Shown here: piece by piece, positions 45,736 to 57,044 of the stretch
How the letters are laid out: each line of letters starts with the position of its first letter
Numbering within the stretch: position 1 is the first letter of the stretch
NCBI GenBank assembly: GCA_029204045.2
Contig: CM055061.1
Span: 42,804,977-42,868,976, forward strand
Direction: 5' to 3'
DNA: 64,000 nucleotides
DNA from: Tillandsia leiboldiana
Taxonomy: Eukaryota > Streptophyta > Magnoliopsida > Poales > Bromeliaceae
Program-made: the position numbers and the translations under genes
Notes under the pieces: model-generated
What the model was told of the DNA's origin: nothing
The model's input: the letters and a program-made list of their open reading frames with translations, nothing else
Databases searched by the model: none

Positions 45736-47169
45736 ATGCCTCCCCGACGCAGGGTACAGACGCGTTCTCAGCCTTCCCCCTCCGATGAGCCTGGGTAGGA
45801 GGAGCCAGCACAGGGTCAGCAGAGTGAGGTGCTGGAGCTTCGGGCTCAGATGGCCCAGTTGGCAGAGGCTGTTCGGCGCCAGGAGGAGGCTACACGGCGC
45901 CAGGAGGAGGCCATGGGTCGGATGATGCTTATGTTGGAGCAGAGGGTACAACCAGTTGTAGCACCCCCAGGGTGTTTCCCCGCACCTTCGTCGCCAGCTG
46001 TGGCACCCCCAGTTGTACCAGCAGTGCAGGTAGCCCCTATTGCACCAAATACCGGTAGACAGCCGTTCGGGACGGCAGGACAGTTGACCCGGGCAGAGCA
46101 GCGAGAGGTGGTGGATTTGTTGTCGAGATTCCGTCAGTTTAACCCGCCTCGTTTTTCGGGGCAGAGTTCGGAGCCGTGGGAGGCAGAGTCGTGGATCACG
46201 GCTATGGAGCGCCATTTCGAGAGCTTATTTATCGAGGAGCGGTTTCAGGTCCTATTGGCGACTCACTTCTTGGAGCGCAACACCGAGGCCTGGTGGCGGC
46301 GTGTTCGACCAGTAGGTCCACCTGGGACCCAGCTGCTTACTTGGGCGGAGTTCCGCAGTCTACTTCTTCGAGCCTTTTTCCCGGAGAGCGTCAGGCACAG
46401 GTTGGAGGAGCAGCTGAGGAATCTCCGACAGGGAGATCGACCCGTGCATGAGTACATTGCAGAGTTCAACCAGTTGTTGGCTTGTGTACCACACGCGGCT
46501 AGGGATGTGGCGCACCGGATCTACATGTTTGAGCGAGGACTGCGCCGTGATATCTACCTGTTTGTCCGCTCGCAGAGATTGCAGACTCTGGATGCCTCTA
46601 TGGAGCAGGCCCTCTATGTGGAGCACGGAGAGGCGGTTATGGTCGAGGTGGCCCCAGCTCCCGCAGGGATTTCGAGGGCGAAGCGCCCAGCACCGGATGA
46701 TGAGGGTTACACGAGCCGGCAGGGACCTCCGAGACCTCCACGATCTCATCCTGAGGGTCATGGGTTTCGTAGGCGCCAGAGATCAGGTGGGCCCCCGCAG
46801 CAGCAGCAGTATCGGCAGCAGCGACATGAGCGGTGTGTCATCTGTGGCGGGCCTCATCCACCGTCGCAGTGTGATCAGAGACAGGGGCGGTGTTTCCTCT
46901 GTGGAGAGTTGGGACATTTTTGCGCAGCTTGCCCCCAGGCCATTTTGTCAGTGCGGCCGATTGCGACAGCACCCCCCTTGCCTATCTATGCAGCGGAAGC
47001 CCCTCCGGCACACCATCAGACAGAGTGGGCCACGACGTCGGGACAGACGGGACGACGATCTGCAGCACCCAGTGGACGGGTAGCTGAGTTGAGCATTTCG
47101 ATACCGCTGCATTCTTCTGCATTATTAGTAGAGTATCTGCATCAGCATCTTTGCATGAGTATGGGTTAG
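45736..47169 (+). pseudogene. gag: Gypsy B Gag (477 codons, one nonsense codon near the start)
   Basis: Ty3/gypsy Gag forms the particle and binds RNA. It starts MPPRRRVQTRSQPSPSDEPG, typical of Tekay-type gag, directly after a candidate splice acceptor. TAG at 45796-45798 follows codon 20. Downstream are a heptad region of EEATRRQEEA repeats, a proline-rich stretch, and the retrotransposon gag domain (about 46170-46610: AESWITAMERHFE, LLTWAEFRSLLLRAFFPES, GDRPVHEYIAEFNQL). A basic Gln-rich region follows, then a CCHC knuckle at 46891-46932 (CFLCGELGHFCAAC), preceded by an extra CVICGGPHPPSQC. No protease follows: after SGRV the frame enters an unrelated 28-residue tail and stops. The ATG at 45829 could restart a shorter Gag. 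Confidence 0.88.
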
Positions 47170-47901
47170 GAATTTATGCTACATGTTTTAGCATTTGGAT
47201 TCTTCCCAGTATCCTTCGAGTAGAGGAGGGTTGCGGTGTATGATCAGTGCAGTTGAGACTTGGGACTTCACCTGCTGATGTGACGATTCAAGGACAGCTC
47301 CAGGACTTGGATTGAGCACACAGGTTGGACTGGTTAGTGTGGTGCCGTGCTACGACTGATAATGGAATGAGAGCAGTTACCTTTCTGCGAGTTGGACAGG
47401 AGGAGTTCATTTTTCTCGGGTTGCCGGCGTATCCTTCCAGCAGCATGGGCTTTAGCGACTGTGGACAGACGCCACCTCGGGAGCAGATGTGATGTTTAGG
47501 ACTAGAGGTTGTGTCCTTAGGAGTCTCGGTTAGTGGTAGCTTTCATTTTTGTAGCCACAGCAGGAACGGCACCAACACTTCTCTCCCTTTTCTCGCCTTT
47601 GTGCAGAAATTTACGAACATGACGAAAACTTTGAAAGATTGCTCTAGAAATGGAGACAGTGCCCGAACCTGTTCTTGTTTGATTGGGGCGAAGGCACTGA
47701 TCTTTTGAAATTTTTGGACTTTTCGCTAATTTCAGCTGTTTTCTAAATCGAGGGTTGGGGTTGATGACTTTCCTGCTGGTGGAGCTGTACCTTTCTTGTT
47801 AGTTTAGTGTTTGAGTTCTTTGGGTAGATTTGATTGTTTTAGTTTTGTTGTTGTGGTGTGTTTCAGTTTCGGGGACGAAACTTTCTTTTAGTGGGGGAGG
47901 A
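47170..47901 (+). other. Gypsy B internal region 2, 3' non-coding part and polypurine tract
   Basis: No ORF of note and no pol sequence. It matches 40754-41411 closely. The polypurine tract GTGGGGGAGGA (47891-47901) abuts the right LTR. Confidence 0.85.
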
Positions 47902-50900
47902 TGTGGTGACCCTGATCCCCGTGTAGCTTCTCCCATGAACAGTGGTGTAGAACAACTAGTGTTGGTGTGTCTGGCCATAGTGCATCAAAGGGATGCCACA
48001 GATGGACCCTGTGTGACATCCACAGCTGGATTGGCCTTCGGCTGCATTTGCCAAAATTTTGAAATAGTTTTGGGCCAAACAGAGGTTGGATTTGGATTCA
48101 GCGCGGAAAAACGCTTGAAAACGGCTATTTTCTTGTTTTATTCTGAGTCCGGATGCCCAAAAAGGGACTCCCGAAAGTTTTCGCTGAATTTCGGTGCATG
48201 GGAGGGGCCGTGGACCGCCGGCTGCCACGTGGCGGCCTGTTATTGGCCGGTCCGCAACACTCGGTCCACAGAGAGGAGCGGCTGGGTGCACGGACCCGGC
48301 GTATGGACACGTGGCGCCGCCTGATTGGCGGGCTCGTGATGCGCGGTCTACTGGGTGGCGCGGCGGTGCATGGAACAAGGCGGGTGGACACGTGGCAGTC
48401 CCCGGTTGGTCGGTGCACGCGGCGCGGTCCATGGAACCCGAAGTAGGGTGCGTGGACCAGGTGCAGGGGACACGTGTCGGCGTGCTACTCGCGGGCTCAC
48501 GAGGCGCGGCGCACGGGGTCGCGGGCGGGCGCCTCGGGGCGCGTGCGTGGCAGGCGGCCAGGCTGCGCCTGCCCGCACGTGTGACCGCGAGAGTGCCCGG
48601 GACAGGTGGCGCTCCGCGATTGGCGGGCGCCACCTACCCGTTTGACCGGCGAGGCGCCACGCGGCGGCACCACACGCGCCCCGCACAGCTGTTTGCTGTG
48701 CGGGACACGTGTCGGTCACCGGGAGGGCCACGTGGCCACTCCCGGTGCGTCCCGCACAGCTGTTTGCTGTGCGGGTGACGTGGCGGCATGTGAGGATTCC
48801 GGGCGCCTGTAGTGTTTTCCCTCTGCGGTCGAATTAGGTCGCCCGAATCTTCGGGAGCGCCCGAATCCGGGACATGGTTGGAATTTCTTCAATTGTTTTT
48901 CTGCGGCCTATATAAAGCCCGAGCCGCCTTCACTTCCAGGGTTTTGACATTTCCGAGCTTCAAACCGACTGGAGGTCCGAAGCAAAGTTGATCCCCACGC
49001 AGTGCTGCATCCATCTGTCGATTTCGGGGATTTTATGTGGCACGCTTATCGAGGTTTCCATTTTCTTGGCGCGTCGCGACGTTCCTTCGCCGGTGTTTCT
49101 CCCATCGCGTTTTGGTGCGCGAGCTCCCCCGGCCTACTCCGACGACCTTTTCGAGCGACTTCTTTGCCGTTGGATCCGCGACAGGTAAGGCTACGATCTT
49201 GGTATTTTCAGCATTTCCTCGTTTCACGCTTTTCGAGGAGTTCTTCCATGCTTACTGGGACCCTGGTTTTCTGTGATGATTTCGAGGATAGCAGATTGAT
49301 TCGGGGTTTTCTCCGCGCTCGGACATTGGATTGAGACAAGCCTTTGCACTTTTTGTATCTACTCGTCGCTAGGATTATCATAGTATTTTTCTTGGATTTT
49401 TCCGAGACCTTCCCGGAGGTATGGTTTTCTCCCTTCATCTGTGCATGGGATTACAGTTGTGTGGTTGTGAGGTTTTGCGCACCTGTGTTGTGGAATTTGT
49501 AACTTGGCCTACGGTGCTCGGAATTGGCGTGCAGGTACCCGTTTCTAAGGTCTTGACGCGAGGATCACGGTGGTATTTTTATTGGAATTTTTGGAGGTTG
49601 TTTTACAGGTGAGAATTTCGCATTAAGAGGACTGTTCCCAGCAGAATTGTAAAACTTGGATTTTATGGAATTAAGTGTAACTTTGGGTTGTATATTTGTA
49701 CCCAGGAAGTATTGAACACTGTTCCAGTATTGTTGGATTGGTGGGTGAGTAAAGATATCTGTTTCTGGGTATTCTCAGCTGTACGACTCCGGACAGTTAG
49801 CACCTTCAGGTGGGTGGCTTCGCTTTCAGGATCTATGGACTGTGCACTAATTCTATTGACATAGAATCATGCATGATAGTGATTGGACTTGGTAGCATGC
49901 TAGAATTCGAATGTTAATATTTTTTGTATTTATCTGATGATCTATGATCTCTTTTGCTTCCTACCACCTGTTAAATTATGGTTATCTTGGAATCTGACCT
50001 AGCACCCCCGTCATATGTTGCATGTGTAACCAGATCAGTAGAAAACCCTCACTTGGGCTAGGGTTATCTATGTTTAGACAACCACACATTGTGTTTCATT
50101 CCTGGACTTAGTGTTATCCTCGCCCGGGTAGTGGGCCGAGCGGTCGGGACTTCCTTTTAGTGTGGGATGCATTTGCACTCGTGCTTGGGAGCAGAGTGGA
50201 GTCGGGTAGATGTAGTGGATCGCTTGTCTGTACCGGGAACCGTTTGTGGTAAACGGTGGTCCCGGGAGGTCTTGTTTTCCCCTGTTTGGGTTGTCGCCAC
50301 GGTGTTAGTGGCAGTAGTGTACCTGTGTTAGCTGGACCTAGAACCCAGAACCCTTTTTGACATACACATGATTTTAGTCTACCAATGTTTTCTTCCAAGC
50401 ATCGAAGGGCCGCTGGAGTCTGTTCTTGTTTGATTGGACAAAGGCATCAGCCCTTCGGGGTTTGGGTAAAATACTTGTTTTGCAACTGTTTTTCCTAAAA
50501 GAACTAAAAATCATTAAAAAATGGATTTCTCCTCAAATTAAGATAGTTTTTCAAAAAGGGAACTACTTTTAATCCTCACCCTGTGTGGGTTGAGTGAAAA
50601 TAGTTTTCAATAACAAATGTCACCTTTTCCCTGTAAATCTCCCCATTCAAAAGGATTCGAGTGGTCTGGGTTCTAGGGGCCGTTCCTTTGTCGGGACGAA
50701 AGCCACGGGGGCCGAGCCTGGAACCTATTCTTGTTTGATAGGATTGTAGGTGTAGGTCTCCCGGAACTTTCGGGCCCTGGTTGGTGTCTTCTGCGTGTTG
50801 TACCGAGGTTGTCATGATCCTGAACTATAAGGGGGTCGAGAACTTCGATAGGCGGAGCCTAGAGTCTGTTCTTGTTTGATAGGGTTCTAAGCACCGGCCT

Positions 50901-51921
50901 ATCGGGTTTCCGAACCCTTATGGTGTCGGTCTTTCCTGTGAGTTTAGTGTTCTGTTGTGGGAGCCGTCTGGCGGACGGTGGTCCCGGCTGTGTGGTTTTC
51001 CAGCCTGTGAGTGAGCGTTGGTGTTGTTATTCGATCTTGTTGATCGTGGTTTGGACTATAGCCTGCATGAGCCATATTGAGCTCGACAGAGATACGCGGA
51101 TACTTTCCTCGGTGGGGTCGCGCCCCTCGAGTGCCACTCCGGAGTTGGGCCTGTTACTTGCTATCGCGACTTGTCGACGCAGTCCCTCTGGCTAGGCCAG
51201 TTTTGGCAGTCACGGACACCCTACGGTAGACCCGTCCTGTTGAGGATGTGAGGCAGTAGGTGGGCGCAGGTTTGACTGGACCCTATGCGGCAGTCAGTAT
51301 AGATTGGATGAGTATACTGTGTGAGTTAGTAGATGCATCATGTTTCCATCTGTTCCACTTTTTGAGCATCTAGATAGAGGCATAGTAGCTGTAGAGTTAC
51401 TTTTCCAGCCCTTTCATTTCAGTTTTATATTGTTACTTTATGCCTCTAGTAGACTTAGTGGGCAGACCGACGGGCTTGTTGGCGCCACCCACTGAGAACT
51501 ACTTGGGACGTAGTTCTCACACCCGTCGTGGTGTCTTTTCCCACAGGGACTTCTACTCCTGTTCCTGCTGCTCCAGTTGCTGATCCGGCTGATCGAGGTA
51601 AGGGAGTCGCGAGATAGATCCCTACCAGTCGTCGTCGTCCAGAGCATAGATGTACCCCTTTACTTTTTGAGAGTTCATATTGAGAGACCTTTGTAGTGAG
51701 GTATAGAGTTGTATTTTATTTTACAGTTCGAGAGACTTATGTTTTCGGGAGGTTTTTGAGTTGTATATACTTTCATTTTCAGCAGTTTACTTTCAGCTCT
51801 GATATCTATATAGTATAGTTGATATTTTGCAGATTAGTCGCTTCGTCTATACGGGGCTTCCCGTATGGGCGGCGGATCTGTTGGCGAGCCCGGGTCGTAG
51901 TTTCGACGCCGGGGCGTGACA
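47902..51921 (+). repeat. Right LTR of gypsy B (4020 bp)
   Basis: Close copy of 41412-45433, with the TATA box at about 48909-48917, the same G-box spacing pattern in U3 and the same splice donor near 49184. It ends GGGGCGTGACA and is followed by the CTTCA duplication. Confidence 0.88.
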
Positions 51922-51926
51922 CTTCA

Positions 51927-53105
51927 TCTACTTTAACATTAATTGATTCAATCATCGTTTTTGATTCAAGATTGTATACTTGATATGCTCTACTGTTTGT
52001 AGAATAACCCATAAAAATTCCTTCATCACTTCGAGAGTCGAATATTTCAAGATTTTCTCGATCGCGTAAAATATAACAACGACTCCCAAAGATACGAAAG
52101 TACTTGATATTAGGTTTTCTATTAAACCATAGCTCATATGGGGTATTCAAAATACTCGGGCACAAATAGATGCGATTGATTACATAGATAGCAGTGTTAA
52201 TTACTTTAGCCCAAAAATATGAAGGGAGTTTCCGGCTATGAAGCATAACACGTGCCATCTCTTGAACAACTCTATTTTTGCGCTCGACTACACCGTTTTG
52301 CTGCGGTGTATAAGGTGCAGAGAATTCATGTTTTATGCCATTTGAAGAGCAAAAATCTATGAATTTTGAATTAATGAATTCTCCACTTCTATCACTGCGA
52401 ATACGGACAATCTTTTCATTTGTCTCAATCATAATACGATGACATATATCATGAAAAGAGTCAAAAGTATCCGCTTTCTCTTTTAAAAAATTTACCCAAT
52501 AATATCTAGAGAAGTCATCAACCATAAGAAAAATATACCATTTTCCACCCAAACTAGGTTGACGAGTTGGCCCCATTAAATCCATATGCAATAATTCTAA
52601 TGGGCGTTTAGTTCCTACATGGTTCGAATTCTTGTGAGTGGATCTCGTTTATTTTCCCTTTTGGCAACCACCACACAAGGTTTTTCTTGAAGTACAATTT
52701 AGGAGCACCTCTAACTATGTCTTTGTTAGAAATTCTAGATAGTTCCTTAAAGTTAATGTGACCTAGTCTTTCATGCCAAAGTGTTTCATTATCAAGTGAC
52801 ACTAGGTTACAATTTTGACTTGTTTTACCAGGAACTACATAGCAATTGTTCTATGACCTAACCCCTTTCAAAATGAATGAATGATTTACATCAGTTACAA
52901 GACATTCTACAGAAGAAAAATTAACTGAAAAACCATCATCACAAAGTTGGCTAATGCTTATGAGGTTAGTCTTAAGGCCTTCAACAAACAAAATATTGTT
53001 CAAATCCGGGCCATCTGGAATAGCAATGGTTCCTTTGCCAACAATTTTTGAAGATCGTCCATCTCCAAAAACTACATGTCCTCCGGAGGTTTTTTCAAGG
53101 GTTTA
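51927..53105 (-). pseudogene. pol: Sirevirus copy 2 Pol, protease to integrase half
   Basis: Reading leftward from 53105, after a TAA (53103-53105) the frame continues GGHVVFGDGRSSKIVGKGT and ISISQLCDDGFSVNFSS, with another in-frame TAG near 52850. WHERLGHINFKEL opens the integrase zinc domain at about 52780, but a two-base deletion near 52672 destroys the CxxC pair and shifts the frame. The next frame has MDLMGPTRQPSLGGKWYI, SDRSGEF (Ser where Gly is usual in DRGGEF) and TPQQNGVVERKNR, keeping the D-D-E residues. It is cut at ESINVKVDE by gypsy B at 51926; residues to the left of that point in the same open frame are LTR-derived. The remainder is at 28365-30193. Confidence 0.9.
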
Positions 53106-53804
53106 AAAAATGTTTTTATATCCGGTCATGTGGCGTGAGCAACCACTATCCAGATACCAAGACGAATTGTCATACGCATAAAGTGATGTATGAATGACAA
53201 GACAAGGGAAGACTTTACCTTTGCGCACCCAAACTTTGCAAGTTTTGGAATACGTCGGCAATGATTGTGACATTGATTTCCTTGGTGAGTGCGTCTTGTT
53301 CGTTTGATCACTTTTCTTTGGAATCCATGATGATGTCGTCTTGTTAGGTGTACTAGCAAGGTTCTTTTCCTTTGAAAGATTCTTCTTTTGATTTCCGGGG
53401 GATGAACTTGTTGGTAGTTGTTGCAAGAGGCGCTTGATTTGATCGCTTCTCTCCATTCTTGCAATTGCGTCTTATGTGCCCTGCAAACCACAACGAAAAC
53501 ATACCTTTGTACATGTTGAACCCGAAGTAGGTGAGGTAGGCTTGTTTACGTTGGATGCGGTGATTTTCGTCGGAGGAGGAGAAACCGACTCGGGCACAAA
53601 GACCGTTTCACTCGAACTTGGATCATTGCTGGTTCGAGTGTATCCAAGACCCAGCCGATTCGTTTGACCGAGACTAAGCAACTTGTCCAACTTGCTCATT
53701 CCAGAAGAAAATTGCTTCAAATCGTTCTTAAGTTGGAATATGGTCTTTGTCATCTCCAATTTTTCTTGTCGAGTCTCGGAGTAGAGCTTCAAGAAGTAGT
53801 TAGT
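53106..53804 (-). pseudogene. gag: Sirevirus copy 2 Gag C-terminal part and protease active site
   Basis: From 53792 leftward: KLYSETRQEKLEMTKTIFQL coiled-coil end, SKLDKLLSLGQTNRLGLGYT, then a second zinc knuckle starting CFRCG (about 53500), which loses its frame through a one-base deletion and meets a stop near 53472. A compensating shift restores the frame downstream (KTTSSWIPKKSDQTNKTHSPRKS). WYLDSGCSRHMTG (about 53125-53165) is the protease active site. The upstream part of gag is separated by copy 3 inserted at 53805 (candidate duplication GTTAG at 53800-53804). Confidence 0.85.
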
Positions 53805-55048
53805 GTTACGGCTTTTTGTGTTGGCATATTTTGTGAGTTGAGTCGGAGTCTTGAAGCGATCAAATTGTCAATCAGCAATCGAAGACTCAGAGAAGATTCA
53901 ACAAGAGCTCAAGTTGACACTCAGTGTTTTGAGTCTTGAAGATTGAAGATGAAGAATTGTGGATCATATACATCAATCTTAAGGAAAATGGATTCGGATT
54001 GATCAGGTACATTTAACTAAATAATTTTGGTGATCCGAATACATTTGTGTAGTTTAGAAATACTTGGATAAGTTTTCATTGCTTAAAAATAAAAAACTGG
54101 ACATGTTGGATGTTCAGGATCCGGATCAGACCATTCCAGTCCGGACCCCGAACATAGTTTAGTTTATGCGGAAATCCAGTCCGGACCTCCCCTGTTTCAG
54201 TTCGGACCACGAATTATGTGTTTGATGAAATCACATGAACAGTACGGATCGGGAAATTCCAGTCCGGACCCCGAACTGTTTTTTCAGGAAAATTGCTGAA
54301 AAAAGACGATAGTCCGGATCAGCCAAATCCATTCCGGACCGTCGTGCGGGAAAAATTCTGTTAAGTCAGTTTTTGATGCTTATCTCTTTCCAAAGGTTTC
54401 TAACCTATAAATAGACACTTAGGTTTTCTCGAGAACTACCGATCAATTCAGAAACACTCGAGAGCAACCCTAGAGGCTGGTTTTTATCGTTCATCTCTTT
54501 AGCCTCTTTTAGGTCAATTCGACGGTTCTTCCAAGATATACTTTTTGTCGAATTGATCTAGTCTTTGCTTAGAAATTCCATCCATGGTTCTTCAATGATA
54601 TTCTAAGCAAAGGATCACCATCGAAGCTTTTATCAAGTTTGCGTCGTGGATTCGACGTGGCATCGTGGATTCGGTGTGTTGAAGGCGTTTCGTGGATTCG
54701 AAACATGTGCTTGTGGATTCGAGTGGCGTTCGTGGATTCGAACGTGTGCAGTGGACGTGCAATCGGTGGAGCGCCAGATCCGAAGAAGTTGAAGGAGGGG
54801 TTTGAGTCCGTGGAGTCGGTAATCACCTTGTTATTCTTCTATTCTTAGTGGATTGTTATTGCGTGTTGGTCCCGTGGTTTTTCTCCTGGATTGGAGTTTC
54901 CACGTAAATCTCAGTGTGCTGTTTTTATTTTCCGCATTGGTTTTTATTTTGCACTGAGATTTGTTTTTAAGTATTACACCTATTCACCCCCCTCTAGTTG
55001 TTTGATAGTACCTATTTAGATCCTTGTGGATCTTTATAAAAACCTACA
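53805..55048 (+). repeat. 5' LTR of Sirevirus copy 3 (1244 bp)
   Basis: TGTTACGGC to CCTACA. The palindrome cluster at about 54116-54345 is mostly GTCCGGAC with some ATCCGGAT. The TATA box TATAAATAG is at 54405-54413. Five GTGGATTCG words lie at about 54645-54745. The CACCCCCCTCTAG stretch is near 54983. Confidence 0.88.
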
Positions 55049-55082
55049 ATTGTTATGAGAGCGGCTTTTAGGTTTATCTATC
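55049..55082 (+). other. Primer-binding site and short leader of copy 3
   Basis: ATTGTTATGAGAGCGGC is a variant of the tRNA-Met-type site TGGTATCAGAGC. Only 34 nt separate the LTR from the gag ATG. Confidence 0.65.
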
Positions 55083-57044
55083 ATGTCAGGTGAAAGTGGT
55101 AATATTTATAGACCTCCTCTTTTTGATGGGACCAATTATGCGTATTGGAGAGTGCGGATGAGAGCTTTTCTCATCGCAATTGATGAGCGGGTATGGCAAA
55201 CCGTGGAATACGGTTGGGTGCATCCTATTGAGGAAGTAGGAAATTCTACTACCCCAAAACCTCGCTCTAGATGGTCCAAAGAGGAAATCGAAAAATTTTC
55301 TTACAATGGGAAAGGTATGAACGCTTTATTTAATTTTCTTTCCTCGACTGAGTTCACACGAATTTCCGCTTATGAAACTGCAAAGGAGATTTGGGATATT
55401 CTCAAAATTACACATGAGGGTACTAATCTAGTAAAAATTCAAAAGTTCCAGATGCTTACAAGTCAGTTTGACTCTATTCATATGGATGAGCATGAATTGT
55501 TTACTGATTATTACACTAGACTTCAAGATATAATCAATACATGTGCTAATTTAGGAGAAAAGATTCCGGAGTCGAAAATTGTAAGAAAGAATTTTCGGAC
55601 TCTTCCGGAGCGGTTTAGGGCAAAGGTTACCGCCATTGAAACCATTAGTCATCCGGATGATATGAGAGTAGAGGAATTAGTAGGTGCTTTACAAACTTAT
55701 GAGATGACTTTTCCTACTAATCAAATTTCTTCCAAGTCTTCTTCTAAGCTTACAGGTATTGCATTCAAATCAACAAAGGAAGGAGATAGCGACTCAAACT
55801 CCGACGATGAAATTTCGTTTGCCGACTTTGAAGAACAACTGGCGCGGATCACAAAGAAATTTCGTCGGAAGTTTTGGAAGAATCGAACCGATGGATCTTC
55901 ATCCTCAAAACCATCTAAAGGATCATCGGGTTCTAAATCCTCTAATCTCAAAAGCTTTGCAAAACCTTCTAAAGAAAAAGAAAAAGATGATTTCGAAGGG
56001 GAAATCCAATGCTATAAATGCAAAGGCTACGGCCATATTTCAACGGATTGTCCTTCTAAGAAATCGTATAAAAAGAATGCTTTGCAAGCAAAAACTTAGG
56101 ACGATTCTACTTCCGATGAATCGGCCTCAAGTAAAGAGGAAAAAGTTGTTGCCTTTCATGCTTCTCAAATTCCCTCTTCTAATTTTTGCTTGTCATCATT
56201 AATTACTGACTCTACTCCTTTGATTTTGTATGAAACATCAACATCCGATGGAGAGTCATCAAGTGAGGGGGAGTCGGACAAAGAACTCGTTGAGGCATAT
56301 CAACAACTTCTTACGGAATCGAAGAAGATGCCCAAGCGTATTAAGAAGTTGAGGAAGCAACGACTTGAGGTTCAGGACGAGAACCATGCTTTAAAGATCA
56401 AACTTCATGATCTTGAGGAGGAACGAGAACTTTTATTGGATAACAATAAAATCCTCCAAGAAAAGCTAAACCAATCGTAAACGATTATTAATTCCGATAT
56501 TAACAAGATTGGTTTTCTTGAAAAGCAGTTTGAGGAAATTCATGTCACCAACCAAGGTTTGACCAAGCAAGTTCATCAACTCAAATCCGACATACAAAAT
56601 CTTTCAACCGGTTCCAAGAAACTTGAAAGTATGTCCGGATTAGGTCAAACAAGCAAAGTTGGTTTGGGATTCAAACAGAACCAAACTGTGAAGGCTTCAA
56701 GTTCCACAACTAAATTGAAAGGAAGGACTTGTCACCAATGTGGACTTAAAGGACACTTGATGAAGACGTGCCCGAAAAAGAGAAAGAAGAATTTTTCGGC
56801 AACTTCATCTAATGAGCGAACTCAACGGAATCAAAAGCAACATCAATTTAATGGAGTTCCCCAATCCACCAAAGGTCCGACCCACAACATCAATCATTCA
56901 AGTGGATCATTGCAACGCAAAGACCTAAGGTGGACCAACAGTCAAAGCTATCAACTCACGGCCACAATGAATCAAGACAACCCAAAATCTGACGATTTTG
57001 GATTCGGAAAGGTGATATCTTTCCTTGTCTTAAGTTCTAAATAG
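55083..57044 (+). pseudogene. gag: Sirevirus copy 3 Gag, full length (653 codons) with two nonsense codons
   Basis: The start at 55083 gives MSGESGNIYRPPLFDGTNYAYWRVRMRAF-type residues, the usual copia DUF4219/UBN2 gag N-terminus. The UBN2 domain runs to about 55715. A serine/lysine-rich linker, CCHC knuckle 1 (56010-56051, CYKCKGYGHISTDC), an acidic stretch, a coiled coil (about 56290-56620) and CCHC knuckle 2 (56730-56771, CHQCGLKGHLMKTC) follow. One unshifted frame is interrupted by TAG at 56097-56099, where copy 1 has TGG, and by TAA at 56478-56480. Without those it would end at 57044 in SFLVLSSK, exactly where copy 1 enters protease (FPCLV). The first segment could still yield a 338-residue Gag with one knuckle. 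Confidence 0.9.

Larger units (their letters stand above)
30194..51921 (+). mobile_element. Composite gypsy B: three LTRs and two internal regions, with gypsy A nested inside
   Basis: It is flanked by the 5-bp duplication CTTCA (30189-30193 and 51922-51926) within Sirevirus copy 2 pol. The order is truncated LTR (30194-30495), internal 1 (30496-30986 and 40754-41411), full LTR (41412-45433), internal 2 (45434-47901) and full LTR (47902-51921). The middle LTR follows a polypurine tract and is followed by a primer-binding site, so it acts as 3' LTR of one unit and 5' LTR of the next. Both internal regions carry gag sequence and no pol. The gag type, tRNA-Met primer site and 4-kb LTRs fit a Tekay/Del-like gypsy element made non-autonomous. 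Confidence 0.85.
20682..53804 (-). mobile_element. Ty1/copia Sirevirus-type retrotransposon, copy 2 (continues past the window, heavily nested)
   Basis: On the minus strand the order from right to left is gag remnant (53804-53106), protease-integrase (53105-51927), [gypsy B], reverse transcriptase-RNase H (30193-28365), spacer, palindrome cluster and intron, env-like ORF split by a solo LTR (26813-22641), polypurine tracts and 3' LTR (21963-20682). The 5' part is split off by copy 3 at 53805 and lies beyond the right edge. It inserted into a LINE; ATTTG at 20677-20681 is the candidate target duplication. Nested elements occupy 23227-25915 and 30194-51921. Confidence 0.88.

Noticed and set aside
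51806..51926. C-terminal extension of the integrase frame
   Set aside because: Those residues come from the end of the gypsy B LTR read in reverse; the real continuation is at 30193.
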